Shown: positions 1 through 6,420, numbered from the stretch's first letter. The stretch is DNA of 11,268 bases from JBJXFY01 sp046155815 (GCA_046155815.1 JBJXFY010000009.1:1-11268), one strand, 5' to 3'. The notes: generated by a model from the sequence alone, not told the origin. A program made the numbers and translations.

Positions 1-200
1 GCCCCGCCGAGGACGCCGAGGGGGGCGGCGCGCAGATCGCGCACCAGGCCGCGGGCGCGGTCCAGGTGGTCGTCGTCCGCCACCCAGAGCGCCCACTGCG
101 GGCCGTCGGCCTCGCACTGGCTGGGGATGCCCTCGACCTCCAGCAGGTCGCAGGCGGCACGGGCCTCGGGCTCGTTCGGAAAGTAGTCCAGCAGTCGCAT
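1..200 (-). CDS. Rhomboid-family intramembrane serine protease, N-terminal part (partial)
   Basis: This reading frame starts at the ATG at 200-198 and runs off the left edge, leaving 66 residues. The visible part begins MRLLDYFPNEPEARA and contains QWALWVADDDHLDRARGLV at about residues 35-53. That pattern (hydrophobic start, alternating helix, then 'W.LWV.DDD...RA..L') matches the soluble N-terminal cytoplasmic domain of GlpG-type rhomboids, as in E. coli GlpG 'DVWLADESQAERVRAEL'. In that family this domain precedes six membrane helices with a Ser-His dyad that cleaves membrane proteins; none of that core is visible here. A DUF2007-like small signalling domain is the main alternative, since it has a similar fold and start. 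The gene diverges from purA. No Shine-Dalgarno is visible. The domain match is fairly sure; full rhomboid identity is inferred. Confidence 0.6.
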   Translation of the reverse strand, partial: MRLLDYFPNEPEARAACDLLEVEGIPSQCEADGPQWALWVADDDHLDRARGLVRDLRAAPLGVLGG

Positions 201-216
201 GACGTTCGGAGCGGCC

Positions 217-244
217 AGCATAGGCCGCATCGCCGGGCCGCCAA
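217..244 (-). promoter_or_regulatory. Candidate promoter of the rhomboid-like gene
   Basis: On the minus strand TTGGCG (244-239) and TATGCT (222-217) are separated by 16 nt. The -10 lies 16 nt before the ATG at 200, so the transcript would have a leader of about 10 nt. Matches to the sigma-70 consensus are only 3/6 and 4/6, so this is tentative. Confidence 0.3.
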
Positions 245-325
245 GGCGTGAGCGCGGCGGGGCCATGCGATGCCCGGCGCTCCGCCTGGCGGACAAACTG
301 AGCCGCCAGCGCGGGGCCGGCGGCG

Positions 326-354
326 TTGACCGTCCCCGGCGCGCCGCCTAGCGT
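326..354 (+). promoter_or_regulatory. Candidate purA-uppS promoter
   Basis: TTGACC (326-331, 5/6 match to the -35 consensus) and TAGCGT (349-354, weak -10) are spaced by 17 nt. The predicted leader to the purA ATG is about 90 nt. Within it a 7-bp stem, CCGGCGG (412-418) with CCGCCGG (431-437), sits 12 nt upstream of the start codon and might affect translation. The -10 context 'CGCCTAGC.TC' is shared with the candidate promoter before the rhodanese gene at 6442. Confidence 0.4.
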
Positions 355-449
355 CACTGCGTTCTTCCGGTGACGCACCCCGGGCGTGTGCTCTGGGTGC
401 TTTGTTTTGTCCCGGCGGCACCAGGCCGGCCCGCCGGCACCGATTCATC

Positions 450-1721
450 ATGGCGAACGTCATTCTCGTCGGCGCCCAGTGGGGCGACGAAGGCAAGGGC
501 AAGATCATTGACGTGCTGACCGAGCAGGCCGGCATCGTCGTCCGCACCCAGGGCGGCAACAACGCCGGCCACACCGTCTTCGTCGGTCCCACGAAGTACG
601 TCCTGCACCTCATCCCCAGCGGCATCCTTCGCGCCGCCAAGGTCTGCGTGATCGGCAACGGCGTCGTGCTTGACCCCGTGGGCCTCGTGGCCGAGCTGGA
701 CGGCCTCACCCGCCTCGGCGTGCCCGTGTCGCCGGAGAACCTGCTCATCTCCGAGACCGCGCATGTCGTCTTCCCGTGGCACCGCGAGCTGGACGGCCAG
801 CGTGAGGTCCGCAAGGGCCAGCAGAAGATCGGGACCACCAAACGCGGCATCGGCCCGACCTACGGTGACAAGGCCGCGCGCGTCGGCCTGCGCGTGCTCG
901 ACCTGGTCAACCGCGACCGCTTCCCGGCCAAGCTCCGCGAACGCCTCGCCGAGAACAACGAGGTGCTCAAGGCCCTCGGCGCGCAGCCGCTCGACTACGA
1001 CACGCTGCTGGCCGACTACACCCGGGCCGCGGACCGCCTCCGCCCCTTCGTCACCAACACGGTGGTTTACCTGCACGAGGCCTCGCGGCGCGGGGAGAAC
1101 ATCCTCTTCGAGGGGGCGCAGGGCACCTTCCTCGACCTCGACCACGGGACGTATCCCTACGTCACCTCGTCGAACACCACGGCCGGCGGCGCCTGCACCG
1201 GCTCCGGGGTGCCGCCGAACCGCATGGACCGCGTGGTCGGCGTGATGAAGGCGTACACCACGCGCGTCGGCGAAGGGCCGCTGCCCACGGAGAACGCGGA
1301 GATCAGCGACCTGCTGCACGGCATGGGCCGGGAGTTCGGCGCGACGACCGGCCGGATGCGGCGCTGCGGCTGGTTCGACGCCGTGGCGACGCGCCACGCC
1401 GCGATGGTCAACGGCATCGACGAGCTGGCCGTCACCAATGTGGACGGCCTCGACACGCTGGCCTCCATCAAGGTCTGCACCGCCTACCACGTGGACGGTA
1501 CGGAATTGAAGCATCTGCCCAGCGATGCCGAGGTGCTGGCCCGATGCGAGCCGGCGTACCAGGAATTCCCCGGCTGGCAGACGCCCACGCACGAGATCAC
1601 GCGCTGGGAGGATCTGCCGGTGAACTGCCGGCACTACCTGCTCAGCCTCGCGCAGATGACGGGCGCGCGGCTGTCCATCGTGAGCGTCGGCCCCGCGCGC
1701 GCGCAGACGATGATGCTGTGA
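450..1721 (+). CDS. purA: Adenylosuccinate synthase
   Basis: This cytoplasmic enzyme joins IMP and aspartate using GTP to make adenylosuccinate, the first committed step from IMP to AMP. The 423-residue product is close to the usual bacterial length of about 430. Conserved elements are in order: QWGDEGKGK at 10-18 with catalytic Asp13, NNAGHT at 37-42 with His41, RGIGPTYGDK at 132-141, FEGAQGTFLDLDHGTYPYV at 220-238, SSNTTAGG, the GEFGATTGR-type segment near 294-301, and a C-terminal 'S.GP.R..TM'. The start was set at the ATG because MANVILVGAQ matches family N-termini; a TTG 48 nt upstream would add 16 unconserved residues. One oddity is the guanine-binding T-K-x-D motif, which reads TNVD (329-332), with Asn330 in place of the usual Lys. 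The stop overlaps the uppS start by 4 nt, so the two are probably translationally coupled. Confidence 0.97.
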   Translation: MANVILVGAQWGDEGKGKIIDVLTEQAGIVVRTQGGNNAGHTVFVGPTKYVLHLIPSGILRAAKVCVIGNGVVLDPVGLVAELDGLTRLGVPVSPENLLISETAHVVFPWHRELDGQREVRKGQQKIGTTKRGIGPTYGDKAARVGLRVLDLVNRDRFPAKLRERLAENNEVLKALGAQPLDYDTLLADYTRAADRLRPFVTNTVVYLHEASRRGENILFEGAQGTFLDLDHGTYPYVTSSNTTAGGACTGSGVPPNRMDRVVGVMKAYTTRVGEGPLPTENAEISDLLHGMGREFGATTGRMRRCGWFDAVATRHAAMVNGIDELAVTNVDGLDTLASIKVCTAYHVDGTELKHLPSDAEVLARCEPAYQEFPGWQTPTHEITRWEDLPVNCRHYLLSLAQMTGARLSIVSVGPARAQTMML

Positions 1722-2443
1722 GCGCGGTCGCGGCCCAGCCAACCGACGCCGTCCCGCGGCACGTCGCCATCATCATGGACGGTAACGGCCGCTGGGCGAA
1801 GCAGCGCGGGCTGCCGCGCGTCGAGGGCCACCGGCAGGGCGCCGAATCCGTCCGCGCCATCGTGCGCGCCGCGGGCGAGGCCGGAGTGAAGCACCTCACG
1901 CTCTACGCCTTCTCCGTCGAGAACTGGAACCGCCCCAAGTCCGAGGTGGACACGCTGATGAAGTACCTCGCCCGCTATCTCAAGAACGAGATCGGCGAAC
2001 TGGACTCGAACAACGTGCGCCTCGAGGCCATCGGCCAGATCTGGCGCCTGCCGGAGAACGTCCAGAAACAGCTTGAAGCCACGAAGGCCGCGCTGGCGAA
2101 AAACACCGGGCTCACCCTCATTCTCGCCCTGAGCTACGGCAGCCGCACGGAGATCACGGACGCCGTGCGCGAGATCGCCGCCGAGGTGAAATCAGGAAGT
2201 CTCGAACCGGCGGCGATCACCGAGGAGACCGTGGCCGCTCATCTCTACACCCGCGGCCTCCCCGACCCCGACCTCCTCATCCGCACCAGCGGCGAGCTGC
2301 GCGTGAGCAACTTCCTCCTCTGGCAGATTTCCTACGCGGAGTTTGTCCTGACCGACACGCTGTGGCCGGACTTCCGGAAGCCGCAGTTCCTTGCGGCGTT
2401 GGGCGAGTACGGCCGCCGCCATCGGAGGTTCGGCGGACTGTAG
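1718..2443 (+). CDS. uppS: Undecaprenyl diphosphate synthase (cis-prenyltransferase)
   Basis: The enzyme condenses isopentenyl diphosphate onto farnesyl diphosphate in cis to build the C55 lipid carrier used for peptidoglycan and surface polysaccharides. The 241-residue product has family length. Motifs visible: HVAIIMDGNGRWA at 15-27 with catalytic Asp21, EGHRQGAESVR near 36-46, LTLYAFSVENWNRP at 60-73, and LLIRTSGELRVSNFLLWQ at 186-203 with the diphosphate-binding arginines 189 and 195, then YAEF and TLWPDF. The usual 'NYGGR' reads SYGSR (139-143), a mild change. The start is the GTG inside purA's last codons (GTGA overlap). An upstream extension in this frame only re-reads purA and is not conserved. 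In many bacteria uppS precedes cdsA; here it follows purA and ends its operon. Confidence 0.95.
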   Translation: MSAVAAQPTDAVPRHVAIIMDGNGRWAKQRGLPRVEGHRQGAESVRAIVRAAGEAGVKHLTLYAFSVENWNRPKSEVDTLMKYLARYLKNEIGELDSNNVRLEAIGQIWRLPENVQKQLEATKAALAKNTGLTLILALSYGSRTEITDAVREIAAEVKSGSLEPAAITEETVAAHLYTRGLPDPDLLIRTSGELRVSNFLLWQISYAEFVLTDTLWPDFRKPQFLAALGEYGRRHRRFGGL

Positions 2444-2492
2444 GTTGCACCCCGGTGGGCCCGACCCGTCACCGTGGCCAAGGCGGCTCCCT

Positions 2493-2515
2493 GGCCCGGG
2501 GCGTGTTTCCGGGCC
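2493..2515. terminator. Possible hairpin between convergent uppS and isomerase genes
   Basis: GGCCCGG (2493-2499) pairs perfectly with CCGGGCC (2509-2515) around a 9-nt loop containing TTT. No U-tract follows on either strand, so it is only a weak terminator candidate. It lies within the 190-nt stretch 2444-2633 separating the two convergent genes, where nothing else is seen. Confidence 0.3.
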
Positions 2516-2633
2516 CGGACCCCCGGCGGGACAGTAGCCTCCCCCTGAAAGCGGGCGGCCGGGCGGGACTTCGCAGAACGGCGTGTGACTGGCTCCAGAC
2601 GGCCGGCCGAAGCGTCACCCGGCAGCCGCGGCC

Positions 2634-3578
2634 TCAATGCGCGAACGCCTCCCGCAGCAGCGCCACGCTTTTCGGCACGGCGATGTCCGGGTCCTCCTTC
2701 CCCTCCATCTCCAGCGAGACCCAGCCGCGGTAGTTCACGTCGGCGAGCAGCCCGGCGATGCGGCGGTAGTCGAGATCAAGCGTGTACCATTCGCCGCCGC
2801 CGGGATAGGTCTTGGCCTGCACGAACACCGTGCGCGGGGCGATGCGGGCCAGCTTCTCGTAAGGCTGTTCGAGGAAGTTGCCGGTGTCCATCAGCGCGCC
2901 GAGCCACGGCGAGGGGATCGCATCCAGCAGCCGCAGCAGGCCCTCGGGCGTACGGGTGAGGCCCCAGTGGTTCTCGAGCGCGAGGACGACCCCGCATTCC
3001 TCCGCCTTGGGCAGGCAGCGCTCGATGGCGTCCTGGCACCATTTGAATCCCTCGTCCTCCGTGTGGCCGGGCAGCACCGGCTCGACGCCGCGCGCCTTCA
3101 TGAGGTCGTCAAAGCTGGCGATGGTGTTCCAGCGGCCCGAGTTCAGGCGCAGGCAGGGGATGCCGAGCTCGGAGGCGATCTGGAGGCACTTCTTCGTGTG
3201 CTCGACCTGCTCGTTGATGTAGTCCGGCCGCGGGTCCACGAAGTCCTGGTGGATCGAAAGCCCGACGTAGCTGACGCCGTGCAGCAGCGCGTGGCGCTTC
3301 AGCTTCCGCAGGTAGGCGAGGTGTGCGGCGTTGAGCGGCTCCTTCTCGGGCAGGTCCATCTGGCGGTGCAGCACGTCCACGCCCGGTACGTCGAGCGCGG
3401 CAACCTTCTCGACCACGCGCTCGATGGGCACGCGCTCGGTGCGGAAGTGCCAGTAGGAATAGCTCGCGACGGCGAGACGCGGACGGGGGTGGTCCGGGGC
3501 GGCGGCGGCGATCGTGGTGCGGGGCAGCGCCGCGGCGGCGATTGTGCCGGCGGCGGCGAGGAAGGAACGGCGTTTCAC
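2634..3578 (-). CDS. Tat-exported sugar phosphate isomerase/epimerase-like TIM barrel (AP_endonuc_2 fold)
   Basis: The 314-residue product starts with a twin-arginine signal (KRRSFLAAAG at 2-11, then an alanine-rich hydrophobic stretch to about residue 27), so it is likely exported folded. The rest is a xylose isomerase-like TIM barrel. Residues in positions typical of the family's divalent-metal site are Glu202 in ALENHWG, Asp231 in LMDTGN and Glu290 in VSLEMEG; Gln254 in FVQAK sits where a His is common. Such proteins act on sugars, inositols or hydroxypyruvate; the substrate cannot be told from sequence. The start is a GTG (3578-3576) that overlaps the hicA stop as GTGA, which puts the Tat signal exactly at the N-terminus. 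The gene is therefore the third of an apparent hicB-hicA-isomerase operon. A non-enzymatic or lost-activity role is possible but the metal ligands look intact. Confidence 0.87.
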   Translation of the reverse strand: MKRRSFLAAAGTIAAAALPRTTIAAAAPDHPRPRLAVASYSYWHFRTERVPIERVVEKVAALDVPGVDVLHRQMDLPEKEPLNAAHLAYLRKLKRHALLHGVSYVGLSIHQDFVDPRPDYINEQVEHTKKCLQIASELGIPCLRLNSGRWNTIASFDDLMKARGVEPVLPGHTEDEGFKWCQDAIERCLPKAEECGVVLALENHWGLTRTPEGLLRLLDAIPSPWLGALMDTGNFLEQPYEKLARIAPRTVFVQAKTYPGGGEWYTLDLDYRRIAGLLADVNYRGWVSLEMEGKEDPDIAVPKSVALLREAFAH

Positions 3579-3760
3579 GGCAGGAGAATGTCGAGGTCTT
3601 TGCAGATTTTTCGGGCCATCAACTCAAGGATTTCGCGGGGCCGGGGCACGGACGAAGCCCGCCGGGAGCATGGATTCTGGTGGATCGCATGCCGGCCGGC
3701 TTCGCGGATGAACTGACGGCCCTGCGACTCCAGAGGGCGGATCAGGTCAATCCGCTTCAT
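3575..3760 (-). CDS. hicA: HicA-family toxin (mRNA interferase)
   Basis: HicA toxins are small double-stranded-RNA-binding-fold ribonucleases that cleave mRNA and are held inactive by HicB. The 61-residue product aligns over its whole length with the family: MKRIDLIRPLESQG at 1-14, then REAGRHAIHQNP at 19-30 carrying the catalytic His24, SSVPRPRE at 36-43 and LARKI-type LMARKICKDLDI at 47-58. The usual 'GGSH' or 'GGNH' reads AGRH, so the two residues next to the active His differ from the norm. The ATG at 3760 overlaps the hicB stop as ATGA, and its own stop overlaps the GTG of the isomerase gene. The antitoxin-first order is one of the two known orders for hic loci. Toxicity is not proven by sequence. 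Confidence 0.85.
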   Translation of the reverse strand: MKRIDLIRPLESQGRQFIREAGRHAIHQNPCSRRASSVPRPREILELMARKICKDLDILLP

Positions 3761-3999
3761 GTCGGCTGCAGGCTGAGCGGCTCGCGGATCTCATCGGCCC
3801 CGGCGATGCCCTCGGCGGCATCATTGGCTGCATGCTGGCGGTTGAACTCCAGGACCATTTTGACGGTTCCCGACAAGTTTTTCGGGTCTCCTCCTGGGTC
3901 GCGCCCCGGGGAACTGGCACCGGGGAGCCCTTCCACCCGCGCCGCATAACCGCCCGAAAACCTGCGGAACACCGCCGTCAACGTGAAACACTTCATCAT
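3757..3999 (-). CDS. hicB: HicB-family antitoxin, short and partly degenerate
   Basis: HicB antitoxins carry a partial RNase H fold that blocks HicA. The 80-residue product has the family pattern: MKCFTLTAVF (strand 1), GGYAARVEGLPGASSPG (16-32, compare the usual 'GGYVA.VPELPGA.TQG'), a helix ending in VKMVLEFNRQ (46-55), and the closing IREPLSLQPT. The segment normally read as 'TLEEAREN' is DPGGDPKN (34-41), rich in Gly and Pro, so helix 1 may be broken at its start. No C-terminal HTH or ribbon-helix-helix domain is present. Two adjacent ATGs (3999 and 3996) could start it; I chose the first. The frame is open upstream to 4098 but that part is unconserved. The stop overlaps the hicA ATG. Confidence 0.78.
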   Translation of the reverse strand: MMKCFTLTAVFRRFSGGYAARVEGLPGASSPGRDPGGDPKNLSGTVKMVLEFNRQHAANDAAEGIAGADEIREPLSLQPT

Positions 4000-4004
4000 G
4001 CTGG

Positions 4005-4038
4005 AGGATAGTTGGCGCGCCGCCGGTTGCACAACTAT
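4005..4038 (-). promoter_or_regulatory. Candidate hicBA promoter with overlapping inverted repeat (operator)
   Basis: On the minus strand TATCCT (4010-4005) lies 5 nt before the hicB ATG, and TTGTGC (4034-4029) lies 18 nt further upstream, giving a weak sigma-70-like pair and a nearly leaderless transcript. An inverted repeat, ATAGTTG (4008-4014) and CAACTAT (4032-4038), spaced 17 nt, overlaps both elements. Such placement fits autoregulation by a HicA-HicB complex, though this HicB has no obvious DNA-binding domain. The palindrome GGCGCGCC (4014-4021) falls in the spacer. Confidence 0.4.
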
Positions 4039-4059
4039 TTGCGAACCCGGCGGCTGTTG

Positions 4060-4078
4060 CGGCCGGGCGGAACGGCCG
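4060..4078. terminator. GC hairpin between the acetyltransferase gene and hicB
   Basis: CGGCCG (4060-4065) can pair with CGGCCG (4073-4078) around a 7-nt loop, 33 nt beyond the acetyltransferase stop. A wider 7-bp pairing, GAACCCG (4043-4049) with CGGGTTC (4101-4107), encloses it. No U-tract follows, so termination is uncertain. Confidence 0.25.
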
Positions 4079-4110
4079 GTTTCAGCCGGGACATTCATCG
4101 CGGGTTCAAA

Positions 4111-4635
4111 TCACCCGACCGGAGCCACGTTCCAGGGCAGCGTCCGCTGCAGGTAGATCACGTCCAGCCAGCGGCCGAACTTGTGGCCCACCTCGCGGAA
4201 ATGCCCCGCCCGCACGAAGCCGAACTTCTCGTGCAGCCGCAGGCTCGCCTCGTTCGTCGCGTCCACGCCGGCCAGGATCACGTGCAGCCCCCGCGCCTGC
4301 GCCGCCTCGATCAGCGGCGCCAGCAGCAGCGACCCCACGCCCCGCCCGCGGTCCGCCGCCGCGACGTACACGGAGCTCTCTGAAGAAAAGCGGTAGCCGT
4401 AGCGCTCATGGTGGCGGTTCAGCGAACTCCAGCCCACGACCCGTCCGGCCGCGTCCTCGGCCACGAAGACGACGTAGCCCTCCCGTACATGGTCTTCGAA
4501 CCACGCCAGCCGGTGCTCGATCGTGCGCGGCTCCAGATCATAGGTGGCCGTCGTGGTCAGCACGGCCTCGTTGTAGATCTCGAGGATGGCCGGGCAGTCT
4601 TCGCGCGTGGCGGCCCGCACGCGGTAGGCGGACAT
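4111..4635 (-). CDS. GNAT N-acetyltransferase, phosphinothricin / methionine sulfone type
   Basis: The 174-residue product belongs to the GNAT family that moves an acetyl group from acetyl-CoA to an amine. It resembles Pat/Bar and YncA/MddA enzymes, which N-acetylate phosphinothricin, methionine sulfoximine or methionine sulfone. Seen: RVRAATREDCPAILEIYNE at 5-23, YDLEPRTIEHRLAWF at 32-46, YRFSSESSVYV at 81-91, the acetyl-CoA loop with R-x-x-G-x-G at 96-101 (DRGRGVGS), DATNEASLRLHEKFGF at 125-140, and GHKFGRWLDV at 150-159, which matches the family's 'GFKHG.WHDV'. The start is MSAYRVR, where the family begins. The native substrate is unknown. It diverges from the SirB1-like gene and lies 111 nt upstream of hicB on the same strand, so partial read-through into hicBA is possible. 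Confidence 0.9.
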   Translation of the reverse strand: MSAYRVRAATREDCPAILEIYNEAVLTTTATYDLEPRTIEHRLAWFEDHVREGYVVFVAEDAAGRVVGWSSLNRHHERYGYRFSSESSVYVAAADRGRGVGSLLLAPLIEAAQARGLHVILAGVDATNEASLRLHEKFGFVRAGHFREVGHKFGRWLDVIYLQRTLPWNVAPVG

Positions 4636-4867
4636 GGGGGAAGGCTGGGGCGGGTCCGGCACGCGGAAAAGGGCAAAGAAGCGGCGACCGGACCAAGCCT
4701 CGGGCTCCCGGATCAAGGAAAACCCAGGTCTCCGGATGCCCACGGCGCCGGCGCACTCCGCCAAGTCGCCGCGCGCCCTGAGAATGCCGGGAAATCGGGG
4801 TTCGGGCTGCGGAATCTGCCCCCCGCCCCTTGCTTCCTGCCGGCCCGCTGCCAGTCTTTGCCCGTCC
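4636..4867. other. Divergent intergenic region
   Basis: This 232-nt stretch separates the divergent acetyltransferase and SirB1-like genes and must hold both promoters. One plus-strand frame is open across it but encodes a Pro/Arg/Ser-rich stretch without conserved character. I see no convincing -35/-10 pair; TTGCTT (4830) and CAGTCT (4852) are poor matches. On the minus strand CAGCCT lies 6 nt before the acetyltransferase ATG. Confidence 0.5.
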
Positions 4868-5740
4868 GTGAAGACGCCCGCGGTGAAACCCGGTTCGCGG
4901 CCGCTGAACGAAACCCAGCGTGCGGCGCTCGTCACCCTGCTGGGCGACGACGACGCCGAGGTCTTCGCGGCGGTGCAGCGGCGCATCCTCGCCGAGGGCC
5001 CCGAGGCTCTCGGCTGGCTCCGCCCGCTGGCCCGCAGCGAGAATCCCGTCCTCCGCCGCCACGCCCTCCGTGTCATCCGCCTCTTCGGCCGGCAGGAAGC
5101 GGACATCGCCATGCTCCATTTCTGCCTGACGCACGGCGACGACCTGCCGCTGGAGGAGGGTGCCTGGCACCTCGCGCGCACGGACGATCCGGACATCAAC
5201 GACGAGGGCTACCGTGCCCTGCTCGACGACTGGGCGGGCGAACTGCGCGGCCCGCTCGACCGCGCCGGCCGTGGTGACGGCGTGATCGCGGTCCTGAACG
5301 AACTCCTCTTCCAGCGTCTCGGCTTCACCGGCGACCCGCGCCACCACGAGGAGCCCGCCAACAGCTACCTCCACCGCGTGCTGGACCGCCGCCGCGGCAA
5401 CCCCATCAGCCTCTGCACCGTCGCGCTGCTGCTCGCGCGCCGGCTCGGCCTGCCGCTCGTCGGCGTGGGCATGCCGGGCCACTTCATCTGCCGCCATCAG
5501 ACGCCCGCCCACCTGTTCTACGTGGACTTCTTCCACCGCGGCCGCGTGCTCAGCCGCGCGGACTGCGTGCAGTTCGTGCAGCAGTCCGGCCGCGAGTTCC
5601 GTGACGAGTTCCTCGCGCCGGTGCATGGCCGCAAGATGCTGCTCCGCATGTGCGCCAACCTGGAGCGCATCCACGCCGGCCGCGGCGAGACCGCCGCCGC
5701 CGAACGTTGCCGCCGCTACCTCGTCGCGCTCGGCCGGTGA
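4868..5740 (+). CDS. SirB1/transglutaminase-like family protein with N-terminal helical repeats
   Basis: The 290-residue product resembles the SirB1 (Transglut_core2) family, whose members are soluble and of unsettled function. Residues about 15-110 look like short helical (HEAT-like) repeats. Residues 138-240 hold the family core: LNELLFQRLGFTGDP at 143-157, YLHRVLDRRRGNPISL near 167-182, LARRLGLPLVGVGMPGHF at 189-206, and FYVDFFHRG at 217-225. Cys183, His205 and Asp220 occur in the order of a transglutaminase Cys-His-Asp triad, but I cannot confirm that they are catalytic. The C-terminus (KMLLRMCANLERIH onward) resembles a TPR-like helix pair seen in the family. The GTG at 4868 is chosen because upstream sequence is non-conserved; a GTG at 4883 is the alternative. 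It diverges from the acetyltransferase gene. Confidence 0.82.
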   Translation: MKTPAVKPGSRPLNETQRAALVTLLGDDDAEVFAAVQRRILAEGPEALGWLRPLARSENPVLRRHALRVIRLFGRQEADIAMLHFCLTHGDDLPLEEGAWHLARTDDPDINDEGYRALLDDWAGELRGPLDRAGRGDGVIAVLNELLFQRLGFTGDPRHHEEPANSYLHRVLDRRRGNPISLCTVALLLARRLGLPLVGVGMPGHFICRHQTPAHLFYVDFFHRGRVLSRADCVQFVQQSGREFRDEFLAPVHGRKMLLRMCANLERIHAGRGETAAAERCRRYLVALGR

Positions 5741-5791
5741 GGGTTCCGCCGGCCGGGCCGCTGCAGTCCGCGCAACGGGTCGGGGCTTCCC

Positions 5792-5810
5792 GGATTTCCG
5801 CCCGAAATCC
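5792..5810. terminator. Hairpin downstream of the SirB1-like gene
   Basis: GGATTTC (5792-5798) pairs perfectly with GAAATCC (5804-5810) around the loop CGCCC. It starts 51 nt after the SirB1-like stop and lies 68 nt before the next gene. There is no U-tract immediately after it, so it may be a terminator or an RNA-stabilising hairpin. Confidence 0.35.
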
Positions 5811-5878
5811 CGCTGGCCAACCCGGCACCCGGGCGGAATGGTGGCTTCCCTTTTTCGGAACAACACCGCCGTCCCACC

Positions 5879-6334
5879 ATGCAAGCCACCCGCATCCTGC
5901 CTGATCTCCAGTGCTCCCTCGTCTGCGATGACGTCCGCCAGGAAGTCACCGGCAACCTCATCCTCATCGGCGTCATCAGCGCCGTGCGCGTGCCGCAGAC
6001 GCCGATCACCGCCGCCCGCCTGCTCGTCGTGAACCGCTGGTGTGCGGGCGTGGGCCAGTTCGGGGAGACCGTGCGCCTCGTGACGCCCGACGGTGTGACC
6101 GCGCTGCGCGAGGCCAAGGTCAAGTTCGCGCTCCAGGATCCCAACCAGAACACGACCAACGTCACCTTCTTCCAGGGCGTCGAGTTCAAGTCCCCGGGCA
6201 CCTACTACATCGAGGTGCTCGTGGATGAGGTGATGAAGATCCGTTACCCGCTCCCGATCGTGCAGGTGCAGCAGCCACCGGCCCCCGGCCAGCGCGGCCA
6301 GCAGCCCGCGGTGGACGGCCCGGCGGAGGAATAG
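5879..6334 (+). CDS. Small conserved protein resembling DUF6941
   Basis: The 151-residue product reads MQATRILPDLQCSLVCDDVR then QEVTGNLILIGV at 21-32. The pattern 'CDD.R.E..GK..LIGVY' at the start, followed by alternating strands, is what I recall for DUF6941 proteins, predicted to be beta-sandwich and without known function. Later strands include NRWCAGVGQFGETVRLVTPD (52-71) and FFQGVEFKSPGTYYIEVLVD (97-116), which look like a ligand-binding or C2-like fold; this is an impression only. The C-terminal tail (131-151) is Pro/Gln-rich and likely disordered. There is no signal peptide or membrane helix. It sits between unrelated genes and gives no pathway clue. Confidence 0.7.
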   Translation: MQATRILPDLQCSLVCDDVRQEVTGNLILIGVISAVRVPQTPITAARLLVVNRWCAGVGQFGETVRLVTPDGVTALREAKVKFALQDPNQNTTNVTFFQGVEFKSPGTYYIEVLVDEVMKIRYPLPIVQVQQPPAPGQRGQQPAVDGPAEE

Positions 6335-6362
6335 GCTGCGCGGCCAGCAGCCCGCGGCGGAC
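6292..6362. repeat. 25-bp direct repeat across the DUF6941-like stop codon
   Basis: The segments 6292-6316 and 6338-6362 match at 24 of 25 positions (T/C difference at 6312/6358), with a period of 46 bp. The first copy encodes part of the Gln/Pro-rich tail; the second is beyond the stop codon. Flanks are not similar. Confidence 0.7.
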
Positions 6363-6420
6363 CGGCTTGCAACCGTTCCGCCCTTCTCCCCGAAGCAGGG
6401 CAATGCTGGTCGCCCGGCCA

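Noticed and set aside
402..449. TTG start extending purA by 16 residues
   Set aside because: The extra residues are Arg/Pro-rich and unlike any PurA N-terminus; the ATG at 450 gives the standard start.
354..1742. 462-codon open frame on the minus strand over purA
   Set aside because: It is antisense to a certain purA gene, rich in Ala/Arg/Gly/His and without any domain; GC-rich codon bias produces such frames.
2535..2540. TAGCCT box like those before other starts
   Set aside because: No -35 element at a proper distance and no plus-strand gene follows, so it is probably chance.
2637..3716. 359-codon plus-strand frame antisense to the TIM-barrel gene
   Set aside because: The minus-strand product has a Tat signal and metal-site motifs; this frame has none.
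4634..4867. Upstream ATG extending the SirB1-like gene by 78 codons
   Set aside because: It would begin within the acetyltransferase start, and the added residues look non-coding.
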